From contig DBJE01000010.1 of assembly GCA_002297045.1 (NCBI GenBank), forward strand, positions 29,761 through 93,760: a DNA stretch of 64,000 nt. Reading direction: 5' to 3'. Of this stretch, positions 1 to 8,265 are shown piece by piece. Origin of the DNA: Caryophanales bacterium UBA784 (GTDB lineage: Bacteria; Bacillota_I; Bacilli_A; RFN20; CAG-288). Every line of letters starts with the position of its first letter. Position 1 is the stretch's first letter. The notes beneath the pieces were generated by a model, which ran no database searches, had not been told where the DNA came from, and was given only the letters and a program-made list of their open reading frames with translations. The position numbers and the translations under genes are program-made.

Positions 1-146
1 TCACTAGGTCTGTTGCTGATTTCAGGCAAGGTGCTATTGTTTTCCGACGGCTCAATGGTTGCTGAAGAGTCCCCTTTATGGCAGGCACTCCTAGCTAAAA
101 CTGAGATTAAGGAGAAAAGGGTAAACGTCAACTTGGTTTTCTTCAT
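1..146 (-). CDS. Lipoprotein, 5' end only (runs off the window)
   Basis: On the minus strand an ATG at 146 opens a frame that stays open to the window edge, about 48 codons. It starts MKKTKLTFTLFSL, then a hydrophobic stretch and a lipobox. Read with AGG as Met (codon at 92-90) the lipobox is LAMSAC, a good signal-peptidase II site; read as Arg it would break the hydrophobic core. A purine-rich ribosome site (GAAAGGAAA) precedes the start. It begins 6 bp after the stop of the upstream lipoprotein gene, so the two are probably one operon. The mature part is Ser/Asn-rich and not recognised. Confidence 0.75.
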   Translation of the reverse strand, partial: MKKTKLTFTLFSLISVLARSACHKGDSSATIEPSENNSTLPEISNRPS

Positions 147-152
147 CTGTTT

Positions 153-1049
153 TTATTTCCTTTCTTTTTCGTTTCCGGATGTCGTACTGCTTATGTCGTA
201 GACAGCGATAAGGAAGACGTCCCTATCACCTTCAAAGCCCATTTCAACAGCTTCCTCTTCTGTCCTATAGAGATAAGTCAGGCCAATATTTCCTTTATCC
301 GCATACCTTGTTCCGTAATTGTCAGTGACGGTATATCCGTTTTGCTTTAAAAGGGCGGAATAGGAGTCCAGGATGCCTTCCTTTGGACGATAGCAGGCGA
401 TATAGAGCCTATCGATTCCATAGGATGTCTGTCTTTCGGCAGTGTAATAGTCGGCTTCTGCCGCAGGAATATCCGATCCAATGAAATTCTTGATTTCCTG
501 TTCAGGGAAGGAAGTCCTCTTATCCTGGTAAAGATAAGCAACAATTCTTAATCCGCTTCCCTCGCTTAAAGCAAAGGGGTCAAAGAGGACGAAAAGGATT
601 TGATTAGGAGAGACCCGCCTGTATGCGCCTTGCGTCGTATTTTCACTAGATGAGGCGGAAAAAGAGAACCCTCTCCGATTCAGGCTTGCCTTATAGGCCT
701 TACTTAGGCTTTCCCCGTCAGTGGAAGAAAAGCAGTAAATGGCAGTGGCTGTTATTCCATAGTTATCCCTTTCTACATTGCTTCCCTGATAGCTTTCCGC
801 AGGACAGACGGGAATCAAAGTCCGATAGTCGCCGACGCTTTCCATAAGAAGAGCGTCGATGTCTCTATTGAATTGATAATCCTTTTCTTCTACGGATTGA
901 GAATTAGGATAAGAGGAGGAAATGGAGGGCTCTAAAGTGGTTGACGAAGACTTAACGGAACCCTCTGAGCCGGAATTCTTCGTTGCCTGGCATCCAGTGG
1001 AAAGAAGAAAAAGCGCAGAAAGGAAAGAAAGCCAGATTGGTTTTGACAT
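153..1049 (-). CDS. Hypothetical lipoprotein
   Basis: A 298-residue protein with a signal peptide and lipobox LSTGC at about residues 16-20, followed by a Ser-rich linker to about residue 55. That layout is typical of a lipid-anchored surface protein. The start is supported by AAAGGAG just upstream. The mature part alternates short charged and aromatic strands (several Tyr-rich segments) and looks like two related alpha/beta repeats, about residues 75-170 and 185-280; each carries a 'AxxxY...Y..C' pattern. I do not recognise the family. It is the first gene of a two-gene minus-strand unit with the partial lipoprotein downstream. Confidence 0.75.
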   Translation of the reverse strand: MSKPIWLSFLSALFLLSTGCQATKNSGSEGSVKSSSTTLEPSISSSYPNSQSVEEKDYQFNRDIDALLMESVGDYRTLIPVCPAESYQGSNVERDNYGITATAIYCFSSTDGESLSKAYKASLNRRGFSFSASSSENTTQGAYRRVSPNQILFVLFDPFALSEGSGLRIVAYLYQDKRTSFPEQEIKNFIGSDIPAAEADYYTAERQTSYGIDRLYIACYRPKEGILDSYSALLKQNGYTVTDNYGTRYADKGNIGLTYLYRTEEEAVEMGFEGDRDVFLIAVYDISSTTSGNEKERK

Positions 1050-1526
1050 GAAAATCTCCTTTCAAATAGTTTGTATACTTAATTATATCCTGAAAGCGGA
1101 AACGAAAATAGGAAAAAATTAGCCTATCCTAACCAGAAAAGCAATTTATGTCTAGCTAAATACATATAGAAAAAATGTGTCCGGTTTTCATGTTAAACCA
1201 AAGAGCAAAGACGGGCTCTTTCTGGGAAGTTAAGGATTTCTTTTCCTATTGTTTAACTTCCCCAGGGATAGGAGAAAAAAGAAGGCAGTGTTTTCTTCCC
1301 TAGAATAGTTTTTTCTGTTTTTTGAACCAGTGGAATGGTGAAACCCTTTTTAAATCTTTACAATTAAATTTCCATAATAAATTTTAAAAAAATATTTATA
1401 TGGAAAAATATCAAGTTCAAAATGACAATGTAATTTATTAGAAAAAGTCCGTAAAAAAGGATATTTACAGGTTTTTTTATCACGAATAATAGCGTGAAAA
1501 ACATTGAATAATAATTTTCCGAATTG

Positions 1527-1555
1527 TTGACAACAAAAAAAGAAAGTGATACCTT
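1527..1555 (+). promoter_or_regulatory. Candidate sigma-A promoter for the sugar ABC operon
   Basis: A perfect -35 box TTGACA at 1527-1532 is followed after 17 bp by TACCTT at 1550-1555, preceded by TGA (an extended -10). The -10 itself is weak. The operator at 1554-1569 would cover the start point. Confidence 0.45.
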
Positions 1556-1569
1556 GTAAGCGGTTTAAA
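1554..1569 (+). promoter_or_regulatory. LacI/CcpA-type operator (cre-like)
   Basis: TTGTAAGCGGTTTAAA is close to the cre consensus TGWAANCGNTNWCA. It overlaps the -10/+1 region of the candidate promoter, the usual repressing position. The same AAGCGGTTT core recurs on the other strand at 48716-48727. Confidence 0.55.
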
Positions 1570-1705
1570 AGAGAAGGGGCACAAAACACGCTCTCCTCTT
1601 AAGAAACCCTTTACAGGTTAATTCCTATAAAGAAGTCGGTTGAAATTCGTCTCTGAGTTCAACAGACGAAAAAGGCGAAGAAATTTTTCACAAGGAGGAA
1701 CAAAG

Positions 1706-3109
1706 ATGAAAAAGTTTCTAAAGTTAGCTTGCGTGGCGTTAAGGGCTGCCGGAAGGGCTGGATGTCAGAAGGGAGGAGCCAGTGCAAGTACGGATACTGG
1801 TAAAGGTAATGATTCTGGAACCGGGGGGACAACATCTAATAATGTCTCTGTTAAGATTCTGAACTTCAAACCTGAACTTGCTGAAAAGTGGGGGAACATT
1901 CAGGCAGCTGTCAAGAAGGATCTAGGGTTTGACCTTGTCGTCGAGACTGCTGCTTCGGGACAATATGAAAGCACCCTTCGCACGCTTGTCTCTACTGACG
2001 GTGCTCCGGATATTTTCCAAATCAGTGGTCCTGTCGGGTATTCCAACTGGTCTGACTATATTGCTGACCTGGATGGCTCTGATGTTTACAATGCCCTTTC
2101 CGACCAATCTCTTGCCTGCAAGATTGACGGGAAAGTTAAGGCTATCCCGGTTACCGAGGAAGGATATGGTATCATTTATAACAAGAGCATTACCGATGCT
2201 TATTTTGCCTTAACCAATAAGGCGTCAACAGGTGTCAGCAAGAGGGAAGACATCAAATCCTATAATCAGCTTAAGGCTGTTGTCGAAGATAGGCAGGCCC
2301 ATAAGAGCGAGCTTGGCATTGACGGGGTCTTTGCCCCTTCGGGAATGGATAGCTCCACTTCCTGGCGTATCACTGGGCACGCCTTCAATAGGGCTCTTGT
2401 CGGCGAGCTTGGCTCTTCCGCCACTTCCACTCCGGATGAATTACAGTTCTCCAGCAATCAGAACTATCGTAACCTTATTGATTTATATGTTAAGAATTCC
2501 ACTAGGACTGGAAACCAGATGGTTGCTTCTAACTGGGAAGCGGAAGGAAATGCCTTTGCCAAGAAGAAGGTCGCTATGGTCCAGAACGGACAGTGGGCAA
2601 CCGCAGATTTAACTGCAGGCGGAAAAGTCGCCGGGACCGATCTCCGTAGGTTACCTCTTTATTGCGGAATTAACAATGACAACATTAAGGAAAGCAGTCA
2701 GGGACTCTGCATTGGAACAGAAGCCTATTGGTGCGTAAATAAGAAATCTTCTGCTGCCAAGCAGGAGAATGCCCTTAAGTTCCTTAACTATCTCTTCAAT
2801 GGCAATGGTAAGAAATATGTTGTCCAGGATCTTGCCTTCAATGCTCCGTTCAAAGGATTCAACTCCGATGAATTTGCCCCCTCTGATCCGCTTGTCAAGG
2901 AAGTCGTCTCCTGGATGAATAAAGACGGAATTAATTCTGTTGCCTGGGACTTCCCGCTTGTTCCGAGCACTGACACCCAGCGTGCCGACCTTGTCAACTC
3001 CCTCACGGCCTATTACAACGATAACTTCTCTGATGCAAAGTGGGCTGAACTTGTCACCAACACCAAGAACAAATGGAAACAGCTTGCCGAAGAGGCAAAG
3101 CAGGACTAG
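1706..3109 (+). CDS. ABC transporter sugar-binding lipoprotein (SBP_bac_1 type)
   Basis: Extracellular solute-binding lipoprotein of a carbohydrate ABC importer, 467 residues. The start at 1706 is chosen because AAGGAGG sits directly upstream and the signal peptide begins here; the frame stays open 22 codons further upstream. Its signal peptide reads ACVALMAAGMAGC once both AGG codons are taken as Met, a textbook lipobox; as Arg it would be broken. A Gly/Ser/Thr-rich linker follows (about residues 25-45), then the type-1 periplasmic-binding fold, with the typical 'APDIFQISGP' and 'IPVTEEGYGIIYNK' segments. It is the first gene of an operon with two permeases, an ATPase and a DUF624-like protein. 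A stem-loop follows the gene, so it may be expressed above the permeases. The sugar cannot be told from sequence. Confidence 0.92.
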   Translation: MKKFLKLACVALRAAGRAGCQKGGASASTDTGKGNDSGTGGTTSNNVSVKILNFKPELAEKWGNIQAAVKKDLGFDLVVETAASGQYESTLRTLVSTDGAPDIFQISGPVGYSNWSDYIADLDGSDVYNALSDQSLACKIDGKVKAIPVTEEGYGIIYNKSITDAYFALTNKASTGVSKREDIKSYNQLKAVVEDRQAHKSELGIDGVFAPSGMDSSTSWRITGHAFNRALVGELGSSATSTPDELQFSSNQNYRNLIDLYVKNSTRTGNQMVASNWEAEGNAFAKKKVAMVQNGQWATADLTAGGKVAGTDLRRLPLYCGINNDNIKESSQGLCIGTEAYWCVNKKSSAAKQENALKFLNYLFNGNGKKYVVQDLAFNAPFKGFNSDEFAPSDPLVKEVVSWMNKDGINSVAWDFPLVPSTDTQRADLVNSLTAYYNDNFSDAKWAELVTNTKNKWKQLAEEAKQD

Positions 3110-3139
3110 ACATCGGTTTTTCTGCTAAAATAAGACAGA

Positions 3140-3172
3140 ACAAAGCTACTAGATTCGCTCTAGTAGCTTTGT
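3140..3172 (+). terminator. Intercistronic stem-loop after the binding-protein gene
   Basis: A perfect 14-bp stem (3140-3153 with 3159-3172, loop TTCGC) lies between the binding-protein and permease genes. It has no strong T-run. It more likely stabilises the upstream message or attenuates readthrough than ends the operon. Confidence 0.7.
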
Positions 3173-3196
3173 CCGTTTAGAAAGGAATAGCCTTTT

Positions 3197-4042
3197 ATGC
3201 AAAAATATTACAAAAAGTATGCGGCTGTCTTCCTTCTGCCTCTCCTTGCCTGTTTCACGATTGCCTTCCTGATTCCCTTTTTCATGGGAATTTTCTTCTC
3301 CTTTACAAGATACAAGGCTGTGGATAACTGGCAGTGGACCGGTATCGTCAACTATCAGAGAGCGTTTTCCACGAAGTATGGCGTGCCGACTTTCTGGACG
3401 GCACTAGGGCGGACGACTCTCTTTGCGGCAATCAGCATCATCACCATTAATTTCAACGCTTTTATTCTTGCCCTTTTGCTGACCAAAGGACTCAAAGGCT
3501 CGAACACGTACCGTTCCATCTTCTTTAGGCCGAACCTTATCGGCGGCATCATTCTCGGCTATATCTGGAAAGTAAGGCTGAATGGTGTTCTTTATTGGTT
3601 TGATAAGAACCTAGGCTCCAATCCATGGTTTCCCTTCTTTGGACTAGTCATTCTTAGGAACTGGCAACAGGTCGGCTATAGGATGATTATCTATATTGCC
3701 GCCTTAATGAATGTCCCTACCGATTTGAACGAATCTGCCTCCATCGACGGAGCAAGCAAGTTCCAGACAACTAGGCGGGTGACTATTCCTAGGATTATTC
3801 CTTCCTTTACAATCTGCTCTTTCTTAACCCTCTCCAATTCCTATAAGCTCTATGATCAGAACCTTGCCTTATCTGGATTAAACGATAAGACAAACCTTTT
3901 AGCGGCGGATATCATCAATACCGTTATCTCCAAAGGAAACCTTGGGCCTCAGCAGGCAAAGGCTGTCGTCTTCTTCCTGATTGTTGCCGCTATTTCCGGT
4001 ATTCAGGTCAGGGCGACAAGAAGAAAGGAGGTTGAAGCTTAA
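3197..4042 (+). CDS. Sugar ABC transporter permease (MalF/UgpA type)
   Basis: Inner-membrane permease of a carbohydrate ABC importer, 281 residues, six predicted membrane segments. The first lies at about residues 9-35. The coupling EAA loop is near 177-200 (ESASIDGASKFQT followed by MRVTIPMIIPSF). AGG-as-Met restores family motifs: FFMPNLIGG (AGG at 3529), TTMRVTIPM, and GYMMIIY. In TTMR the next codon, CGG, keeps the conserved Arg. RBS GAAAGGAAT precedes the ATG. The next permease starts 1 nt after the stop, so they are translated together. Confidence 0.93.
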   Translation: MQKYYKKYAAVFLLPLLACFTIAFLIPFFMGIFFSFTRYKAVDNWQWTGIVNYQRAFSTKYGVPTFWTALGRTTLFAAISIITINFNAFILALLLTKGLKGSNTYRSIFFRPNLIGGIILGYIWKVRLNGVLYWFDKNLGSNPWFPFFGLVILRNWQQVGYRMIIYIAALMNVPTDLNESASIDGASKFQTTRRVTIPRIIPSFTICSFLTLSNSYKLYDQNLALSGLNDKTNLLAADIINTVISKGNLGPQQAKAVVFFLIVAAISGIQVRATRRKEVEA

Positions 4043-4043
4043 T

Positions 4044-5174
4044 ATGAATGAACCCGGCAAAAAGAAAACAAAGCAGCCTCTTACTTTTTCCTTCCACTAT
4101 CAGGATGCGGTAAAGGTCAACAGATCTATCGGTTATGACGCAGAGGATTCCCTTGCTGTTCTCTATGATGACTGCATTGCCAGGAAGAAAGGCAATAAGG
4201 CCGTTTTAGAGAAATATGGCTTTAAAGGAAATCCTAAGGATGTCGGAAAATATCTCCTTTTTGAACTGAAACAGGAAGAAAGGAAGAATCCGAAGTTCCT
4301 TCCTGAATCCGTATTAAAGAACAAGAATAAGCATCGTCAGGAGGTAATCTCTAACACTCTTATCTATATCTTCCTGACCATTGTCGCCGCCATTGTCTTT
4401 ATTCCTATCCTTAGGGTGGCCATCAACTCATTTAAGGCAAACGGCGAAATCGCAACGAATCCTTTGAAGCTACCTACCGCCGAAACATTTGTCGGAATCG
4501 ATAACTTTAAGAGTGGATTCGAGAAAAGTAAGTTCAGGTCGTCCTTTGGCTACTCTCTTTTCATCACGGTCTTCTCAACTCTCTTCATTCTTCTCTTCTG
4601 CTCGATGACTGCCTGGTTCATCACCCGGGTGAAGACATGGTGGACGAAGCTGATTTACTATGTCATTCTCTTCTCCCAGGTCGTTCCTTTCCAGCTTGTC
4701 ATGCTTCCGATGAACCAGATTGCCAGCACATGGAAGCTGAATAATCTTTTTGGCATCATCATCATCTATGTCGGCTTTGGCGCGGGTCTATCCGTCTTTA
4801 GGTATTCCGGCTTTGTCAAGAGCGTGCCTGTGGAAGTAGAGGAGGCGGCCAGGATTGATGGCTGCAATCCGATTCAGACCTTCTTTACGATTGTCTTCCC
4901 GATTCTTAAGCCGACCACCATCACCATTGCCATCTTAAATGTCAGGTGGATCTGGAACGACTATCTTCTTCCGAACATGGTTCTTGGCACCACGATAGGA
5001 AAGACGACTATTCCTGTCGCCATCCAGATGGTTGCCAATGGCTCCTATGGTGCAACCGACTACGGCAGGATGAGGGCCAGGATTGTTCTGACTAGGATCC
5101 CTATCATCGTCTTCTACCTCTTCGGACAGAAGTACATAATCAAAGGCGTCACCGCCGGTGCGGTGAAAGGCTAA
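4044..5174 (+). CDS. Sugar ABC transporter permease (MalG/UgpE type)
   Basis: Second permease of the same importer, 376 residues. The start at 4044 follows AAAGGAGG and lies 1 nt past the preceding stop; an in-frame ATG at 3981 lies inside the upstream gene and is rejected. The first about 110 residues are hydrophilic and unusual for MalG, which normally starts near its first helix. They contain 'SIGYDAEDSLAVLYDDC' and a Lys-rich stretch and resemble a cytosolic extension. Then come six membrane segments and the EAA loop (VEEAAMIDGCNPIQTFF), where AGG gives the expected hydrophobic residue. The MSD_BPD fold continues to the end. ATPase gene follows after 20 bp. Confidence 0.9.
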   Translation: MNEPGKKKTKQPLTFSFHYQDAVKVNRSIGYDAEDSLAVLYDDCIARKKGNKAVLEKYGFKGNPKDVGKYLLFELKQEERKNPKFLPESVLKNKNKHRQEVISNTLIYIFLTIVAAIVFIPILRVAINSFKANGEIATNPLKLPTAETFVGIDNFKSGFEKSKFRSSFGYSLFITVFSTLFILLFCSMTAWFITRVKTWWTKLIYYVILFSQVVPFQLVMLPMNQIASTWKLNNLFGIIIIYVGFGAGLSVFRYSGFVKSVPVEVEEAARIDGCNPIQTFFTIVFPILKPTTITIAILNVRWIWNDYLLPNMVLGTTIGKTTIPVAIQMVANGSYGATDYGRMRARIVLTRIPIIVFYLFGQKYIIKGVTAGAVKG

Positions 5175-5194
5175 ATCGAAAGGAGAAGTCTTTT

Positions 5195-6466
5195 ATGGCC
5201 AGTATTGAATTTGAAAACGTTGTCAAAGTCTATCCCGGTGCCAAAAAGCCGGTCATCCCTAATCTGAATCTGAAAATCAAAGATAAGGAATTCATTATCC
5301 TTGTCGGTCCTTCCGGATGCGGAAAGTCCACAACCTTGCGAAGGATAGCCGGACTTGAGGATATCACCGCCGGAACGCTCCGTATCGACGGAAAGAAAGT
5401 CAACGATGTCCCTGCCCGTGACCGGGATATCGCCATGGTCTTCCAAAGCTATGCCCTTTATCCGAACAGGACTGTCTACAAGAATATCGCCTTCCCGCTT
5501 AAGGTGAGAAAGCTAACCGAGCGGGAGATTGCCTCCCGCAGGGAACTTGCCACGGCCATTGTCCGTAGGAAGAACAGGGACAAGGAACATGAGGAAAAGT
5601 TCCTGAATGCGGTAAGAACGACAAAGCGGTACACGAAGGAAGAAATCGACTGGAAGGTCCATACTGTCGCCAAGATTCTTGATTTGGAGCCTTACCTTGA
5701 CCGTAAACCGGCCAACCTCTCAGGCGGTCAGCGCCAGCGTGTCGCCCTTGGCCGTGCCATGGTCCGCTCCCCGAAGGTCTTCCTCCTCGATGAGCCTCTC
5801 TCTAACCTTGATGCTAAGCTCCGTACGGAAAGGCGTTCCCAGATTTCCCTTCTCCATAAGCAACTGGATACGACCTTTGTCTATGTCACCCACGACCAGA
5901 CCGAGGCAAGGACGATTGCCGACCGGATTGTCGTCCTTGATAAAGGAGTCGTTCAGCAGTTTGATACTCCGCGGAATCTCTTTGAGCGTCCCTGCAACAA
6001 GTTCGTCGCCGGCTTTATCGGTTCTCCGGAAAGGAACTTCCTTCCTGTGGATGTCTTTATGGAAGGGGATAAGTGCTTCCTTACCTTAAATGGCCATAAG
6101 CTGGATGTTACTTCTTCTCTTAACAAGGAGCATCAGCTCGATAAGCTAAATGGAAAGAAGACGGAACTTGGTATCCGTCCGGAATCCATTGGACTTGTCA
6201 CTTCTTCAAATATTGATTCCCTTGATCCTAACTTCATCTATAAGGTCCATGTCAAGATTGCCGAATACCTAGGTTCGGAACTCTATCTCTACTTTGACTT
6301 TGCGGGTAAAGCCGCCATCGCCCGTATTCCCTCGAAGTACTTCGTCAAGACCGGGGATGATGTGAAAATCTATATCGATCCCAAAAAGAGCTACGTCTTT
6401 GATCCCAACACGACCAATACCCTCTCCTTCCCTGAACCGAGTGAAGAGGTCCGTCTAGACGTCTAA
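5195..6466 (+). CDS. msmX: Sugar ABC transporter ATPase (MsmX/UgpC family)
   Basis: ATP-hydrolysing subunit of the carbohydrate importer, 423 residues. Walker A GPSGCGKST is at 38-46, the Q-loop in VFQSYALYP near 86, signature LSGGQRQR near 176, Walker B VFLLDEP near 197, switch His in YVTHDQTEA, and a C-terminal MOI/TOBE regulatory domain from about 240. AGG-as-Met restores several strongly conserved positions: TTLRMIAGLE (CGA then AGG at 5342), YPNMTVY, LRTEMRSQI (AGG then CGT), TEAMTIADR and SPEMNFL. It is longer than the usual about 370 residues because of an extra charged helical segment of roughly 40 residues (about 110-150) between the Q-loop and the signature. Having its own ATPase in the operon suggests this importer does not need a shared one. 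Confidence 0.95.
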   Translation: MASIEFENVVKVYPGAKKPVIPNLNLKIKDKEFIILVGPSGCGKSTTLRRIAGLEDITAGTLRIDGKKVNDVPARDRDIAMVFQSYALYPNRTVYKNIAFPLKVRKLTEREIASRRELATAIVRRKNRDKEHEEKFLNAVRTTKRYTKEEIDWKVHTVAKILDLEPYLDRKPANLSGGQRQRVALGRAMVRSPKVFLLDEPLSNLDAKLRTERRSQISLLHKQLDTTFVYVTHDQTEARTIADRIVVLDKGVVQQFDTPRNLFERPCNKFVAGFIGSPERNFLPVDVFMEGDKCFLTLNGHKLDVTSSLNKEHQLDKLNGKKTELGIRPESIGLVTSSNIDSLDPNFIYKVHVKIAEYLGSELYLYFDFAGKAAIARIPSKYFVKTGDDVKIYIDPKKSYVFDPNTTNTLSFPEPSEEVRLDV

Positions 6467-6492
6467 CAATTTCCGATAAGGAGGCCTAAGGC

Positions 6493-7287
6493 ATGAAAAA
6501 CGGGACTGAAAAAGGGAAAAAGAAAACATTCTTCCATCGCTCCCTTTCCCGGAAGGATTCTCCTTTTTCCAACTATATCAACCTCCTTATCGGTTATGCC
6601 GATACAAGGCTTCTTTATAATCTTTTCTTCTTAGCCATGTCTCTTTCCATCATTCTCATCGGTCCTTCCTTTGTCGCAAGGAACGAGTGCTTCAATCAGT
6701 TCCTCTCGGGAAAGACAGAGAAAAGATACCGTCTTTTCTTTCGGAAGGTGAAAGAGAATTTCTCTCTTTCCAACGTTCTCTTTGGTCTGTTTCTTGCTTC
6801 TGGCGAAGCCGCGCTTGGCTATTTATTTGTCTTCTGCAGGATCAATTTCAAGGCGGCAGACTATCTGCTTGCCGTCTGGATAGCCGCCGTCTTCCTTCAG
6901 AGGTATCTTGCCACCGTCTTTGCCTATTATGCCCTAAGGAAGGTAAGAAGGAATCTTGATAGTAAGACCATAATCAAAAATTCACTCATTCTTGCTTTAG
7001 GAAGCATCAAGAGCGACAGGATCGCCGGATTCTCCTTTATCGTCCTTATTCTCGTCCCCGTCTTCTTCTTTGAGTACTGCTTCCCCCTATTCTTCCTGAT
7101 TGAGTTCTCCTGGGTTACTCTGTCTAGGAGGATGGCTATCTATTCCACCGTCGACAAGTATGTCATCTATAATCCTGAGGAAATAGAAAAGGAAGAGAAT
7201 CCAAAGGAGCCGAAGGCAAATCTCCGGTTAGACCTCATCAACAAAAAACCTGAGGACATCCTCAAGGAAGAAAAGAAGGAAAAGTAA
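6493..7287 (+). CDS. DUF624-like (YesL-type) membrane protein
   Basis: A 264-residue membrane protein with about five predicted helices (near residues 40-60, 90-110, 118-140, 160-180, 183-205) and a Lys/Glu-rich cytosolic tail. The N-terminal block 'TRLLYNLFFLAMSLSIILIGPS' region (residues about 38-60) and the gene's place at the end of a sugar ABC operon fit the YesL/DUF624 family, common next to such transporters and of unknown function. RBS AAGGAGG lies 12 nt before the ATG. The gap to the ATPase gene is 26 bp. Family assignment is by pattern, not by alignment. Confidence 0.7.
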   Translation: MKNGTEKGKKKTFFHRSLSRKDSPFSNYINLLIGYADTRLLYNLFFLAMSLSIILIGPSFVARNECFNQFLSGKTEKRYRLFFRKVKENFSLSNVLFGLFLASGEAALGYLFVFCRINFKAADYLLAVWIAAVFLQRYLATVFAYYALRKVRRNLDSKTIIKNSLILALGSIKSDRIAGFSFIVLILVPVFFFEYCFPLFFLIEFSWVTLSRRMAIYSTVDKYVIYNPEEIEKEENPKEPKANLRLDLINKKPEDILKEEKKEK

Positions 7288-7296
7288 TCGACAGAC

Positions 7297-7326
7297 AAGG
7301 TTTCTTTAAAAAAGGAAACCTTTTTT
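7297..7326 (+). terminator. Rho-independent terminator of the sugar ABC operon
   Basis: AAGGTTTC and GAAACCTT form a stem around an A-rich loop, followed by a run of six T at 7321-7326. It lies just after the last gene of the operon. Confidence 0.85.
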
Positions 7327-7360
7327 GTTAAAGTTCTTACCAAAAAGGAGGTTAAAATCC

Positions 7361-7981
7361 ATGAAGGTTATAAGGTTAAACGGCTCTATCCATGCACAGG
7401 GAAATACAAGGATAGCTCTAAAGGAGAGGGAAAAGGAACTCTCTTCCTTAGGGATTGAGAGTGAAATCTTTCAGATCGGGACAAAGCCTGTCCGTGACTG
7501 CCTCGGCTGCGGGCAGTGCAAGGAAGAAGGCTGTATCTTTAATGATGACGTCTGCAATGAGTTTATCCAAAAGGCAAAACATTCAGACGGCTTTGTCTTT
7601 GCCTCTCCGGTTTATTATGCCCATCCTAGCGGACGGATTCTTTCTCTTCTTGACCGTGCGTTCTATTCCTGTGGGAAGGCCTTTGCCTTTAAGCCCTGTG
7701 CAAGCATAGCCGTGGCAAGACGGGGTGGGACTTCCACCACCTTTGATGTTCTGAATAAGTATGCAACGATAGCCAATAGGTTTGTTGTCGGCTCCACCTA
7801 TTGGAATAACGTATTCGGCTGCAGGCAGGGAGAGGCAAAAGAAGACAGGGAAGGCCTGCAGACAAGGAGAAACCTTGCCAAGAATAGGGCCTATCTTCTT
7901 TTCTGCCTGAAGGCCGGAGAAAAAGAAGGGGTAGAGAAGCCATCCCTGGAAAGAGAAAACCGTCTGAACTTTATTCATTAG
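7361..7981 (+). CDS. NADPH-dependent FMN reductase / flavodoxin-like protein
   Basis: Flavoprotein of the FMN-reductase (flavodoxin-fold) family, 206 residues. The start at 7361 follows AAAAGGAGG. The N-terminal strand and phosphate loop are 'LNGSIHAQGNT'; the 'CLGCGQCKEEGC' cluster at about 46-58 is the Cys motif common in this subfamily; 'FASPVYYAHPSG' binds flavin. Near the C-terminus the family motif DxEGLQTMRxLxxNMAWL appears as DMEGLQTMRNLAKNMAYLL when AGG is Met. The codons at 7865-7870 are AGG then AGA, giving Met then Arg exactly as in homologues. The electron acceptor is unknown. It is a single-gene unit with its own terminator. Confidence 0.9.
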   Translation: MKVIRLNGSIHAQGNTRIALKEREKELSSLGIESEIFQIGTKPVRDCLGCGQCKEEGCIFNDDVCNEFIQKAKHSDGFVFASPVYYAHPSGRILSLLDRAFYSCGKAFAFKPCASIAVARRGGTSTTFDVLNKYATIANRFVVGSTYWNNVFGCRQGEAKEDREGLQTRRNLAKNRAYLLFCLKAGEKEGVEKPSLERENRLNFIH

Positions 7982-8004
7982 GTAAGGAAGCTTGAATCAA
8001 AAGA

Positions 8005-8030
8005 AAATCCGCGCCATGAGGCGCGGATTT
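8005..8030. terminator. Bidirectional terminator
   Basis: An 11-bp perfect stem (8005-8015 with 8020-8030, loop ATGA) sits between convergent genes. It has T-richness on the plus side and A-richness on the other, so it can end both transcripts. Confidence 0.9.
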
Positions 8031-8037
8031 TTCCTTC

Positions 8038-8265
8038 CTAGTTTGCGGCGAGGAGAAGGTGGTTGAAGAGCAGACACCAGATGAAGTCGACCCAGCCGCC
8101 GATGCAGGGAATGCAGACGCCGAAGATGAATCCGAGGATGTGGTTAAGATTCGGCTTCTCGATAAGCGCACTGACACGGACGATGATCTCGACTACCCAG
8201 TTGACGCCAGGGATTAAAAGAAGAAGTAACTGGATAAGACGAGGAAGACTATTGAACCATCTCAT
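8038..8265 (-). CDS. Small hypothetical membrane protein
   Basis: A 75-residue protein made almost entirely of hydrophobic segments (about residues 10-33 and 43-70) with 'IPGVNW' at the first turn and 'GFIFGVCIPCIGGWVDFIWCLLF' spanning the second (residues about 45-67). An AGGGGA ribosome site is well spaced before the start at 8265. It resembles short YqaE/TM2-like integral membrane proteins in size, but I see no decisive motif. Convergent with the flavoprotein gene. Confidence 0.7.
   Translation of the reverse strand: MRWFNSLPRLIQLLLLLIPGVNWVVEIIVRVSALIEKPNLNHILGFIFGVCIPCIGGWVDFIWCLLFNHLLLAAN

Larger units (their letters stand above)
1050..1705. other. Intergenic region with inverted repeat and promoter of the sugar ABC operon
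   Basis: There is no convincing gene here. Around 1222-1265 is a long inverted repeat (arms CTGGGAAGTTAA and TTAACTTCCC-AG, about 19-nt loop). Just before it a smaller GAGC/GCTC hairpin lies at about 1202-1222. The right half is AT-rich and carries the promoter and a catabolite-type operator listed separately. Confidence 0.5.
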
